A stretch of 64,000 bases of DNA from Strongylocentrotus droebachiensis (lineage: Eukaryota; Echinodermata; Echinoidea; Camarodonta; Strongylocentrotidae): NCBI GenBank assembly GCA_035222895.1, contig JAVYIG010004962.1:83620-147619 (forward strand), written 5' to 3'. The notes under the pieces are model-generated. The model saw only the letters and a list, made by a program, of their open reading frames with translations, did no database searches and was not told where the DNA came from. Below are positions 62,712 through 64,000 of the stretch, in pieces (within the stretch, counting starts at the first letter, position 1; each line of letters opens with the position of its first letter). A program made the translations under genes and the position numbers.

Positions 62712-63600
62712 CTCTCTCTCCCTATCTCTCTTTCTCTCCCTATCTCTCTCCCTATCTCTCTCCCACCCTCACCCTCTCTCTCCCTTTTCTCACTCTTCCT
62801 TCTTTCTCTCTTTCTCTCTTTCTCTATCTCTCTCTCTATTTCTCTGATATAACTTCCTAAATAAAAGGATGACATGTTAATGCATTTTTGAATAATGTTA
62901 TAGAATTTTACTTTTTTAACTAAATCAGATTTAATTGTACAAAATCCTGTTTGACATTTTTACGATTCCCAAAATGATACACATGTATTATATTGAATAT
63001 TACAATGGTAACCTTTTACCCATGTTTGTATGCGAAACTTATCTTATCATATTTTTATGCAATATTCTACATGTACCTTTTACTAAATTGGCCCAAATAC
63101 AAAATGTTCTGCATTTTACCTACAATGTATAATTTGTATAATCTGTTTAAATCATTGGAGCATTTATTTGACTTTATAATTCCTGGATTTGGTTTCTGCT
63201 GTTGTTGTCCCTGTTATTGAAGAAAAACACCATAACTACACCTTACCCATCTGGCTATGCATTTTTCCAACCAAAACATTTAATTATTTTGAATATCAAA
63301 AATGTATGCTACTCATGTATTGTATAAGTTTAATATATCATTTTATTGCAAATATGGTAATACAATTCGAATTTCTGTATATGTACCAAGCAATTTGCCA
63401 AGGTCGTTGAAGCATAATTATATATCATTTGTACAAAAGAATTCCAATTTTACTACCATAATGCTACCATGCAAAATGTTTTACGTGTAATTTTACTTTG
63501 TCACTGATGTATACCTTGTAAAAGAAACTGCAATTCGGCTCTCGGGCCGCGAATGTTTTTTAATGAAATAAACCATTTTAAATAAATAAATAAAAAAATA
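62460..63600 (+). mobile_element. Possible 3' region of the LINE, containing a CT microsatellite
   Basis: The stretch after the LINE ORF has a (CT)n tract, then AT-rich sequence, and ends near 63530-63600 with CTGCAATTCGGC, a motif close to that at 3950 (CTGCAATTCAGC), then AATAAACCATTTT and (AAATA)n. Such endings are typical of CR1-like 3' UTRs. It could belong to the adjacent LINE or to a second truncated copy. Confidence 0.45.
62590..62850. repeat. CT microsatellite
   Basis: About 260 bp of CTCTCT with CCT and TTT variants, just after the LINE ORF. The Ser/Leu-rich open frames here are artefacts. Confidence 0.9.
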
Positions 63601-64000
63601 AATCCGGCCTGAATAGATCGATATCGCGCACTACACTTCAACATTGAACATTTAGGGCATATGTTTCTGCTCTTTTTGCGAATTTAGGTTGAAGTATTGC
63701 CATCTAAACCTCTGAAGGCAATACTTAAACAATATTGAATGGATATTTTGCACCCAAAACCCTTGAACCGCAATTTTACCACTACCGGTCTATACTTTAA
63801 TATAGATTCCTTCGATTTTAAGATCGATTTGAAGGCTTGATGAAACACCCCATATCTTTTACACAGAGCAATAAAGAACCAGTTTGTTAGCAAACTCTCT
63901 TAGAATTGAGACTATTTCATGTTCGGTAATAATTCTTAATTTCCTTTACCTTTCTTCTTTTTACTAAAAGGGACAGATCGCTTCATATCATTGTGCATGG
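63601..64000. other. Right edge of window
   Basis: No coding or repeat structure recognised. Confidence 0.4.

Noticed and set aside
62522..62875. Ser/Leu- and Arg/Glu-rich frames on both strands
   Set aside because: CT microsatellite.

Overview
This is a genomic window from an intron-rich, repeat-rich animal. An NPC1-family gene lies next to a small cluster of scavenger-receptor cysteine-rich (SRCR) receptor genes, amid many CR1-like LINE tails, a tRNA-type SINE, hAT-like and TA-target foldback elements, and long G/C runs. This suits a marine invertebrate deuterostome, most likely an echinoderm such as a sea urchin; species cannot be fixed from sequence alone. No bacterial gene organisation, rRNA, functional tRNA or CRISPR array was seen.

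Layout. (1) 678-20895, plus strand: the 3' two thirds of an NPC1-type sterol transporter in 21 exons, from transmembrane segment 2 to a long acidic tail; the N-terminal sterol-binding domain must lie left of the window or be absent. Its introns hold tandem repeats, foldbacks and a GGGGCAC-rich hAT-like element. (2) 20896-26324: no gene found; 3' UTR candidates, small elements and inverted repeats. (3) 26325-30941, minus strand: SRCR gene A (signal peptide, three SRCR, TM, Pro/Tyr-rich tail). (4) 30942-34724: divergent spacer between genes A and B. (5) 34725-44854, plus strand: SRCR gene B (signal, two SRCR, TM, tail); its 6.5-kb second intron holds two hAT-like insertions with perfect 8-bp target duplications, one carrying a 3-kb satellite with a 571-bp higher-order repeat. 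(6) 44855-50896: no gene found. (7) 50897-54307, plus strand: SRCR gene C (signal, two SRCR, TM, shortened tail). (8) 54308-59300: repeats. (9) about 59398-62459: a dead CR1/Jockey-type LINE with endonuclease and reverse transcriptase domains broken by at least four frameshifts, perhaps with its 3' region to about 63600.

The SRCR genes form one family. All introns are phase 1, membrane-distal SRCR domains are four-cysteine forms, membrane-proximal ones are six-cysteine forms ending in a vicinal CC, and the cytosolic tails carry a Cys cluster, a YxxPhi-type tyrosine motif and YPPQP-like repeats. In A and B they also carry PSAP and PPxY motifs of the type read by ESCRT-I and WW-domain ligases. 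Genes A and C, on opposite strands, share a 107-nt identical tail stretch, which suggests gene conversion. All exon models come from hand-read splice sites and conserved reading frames; nothing was checked against transcripts or databases.
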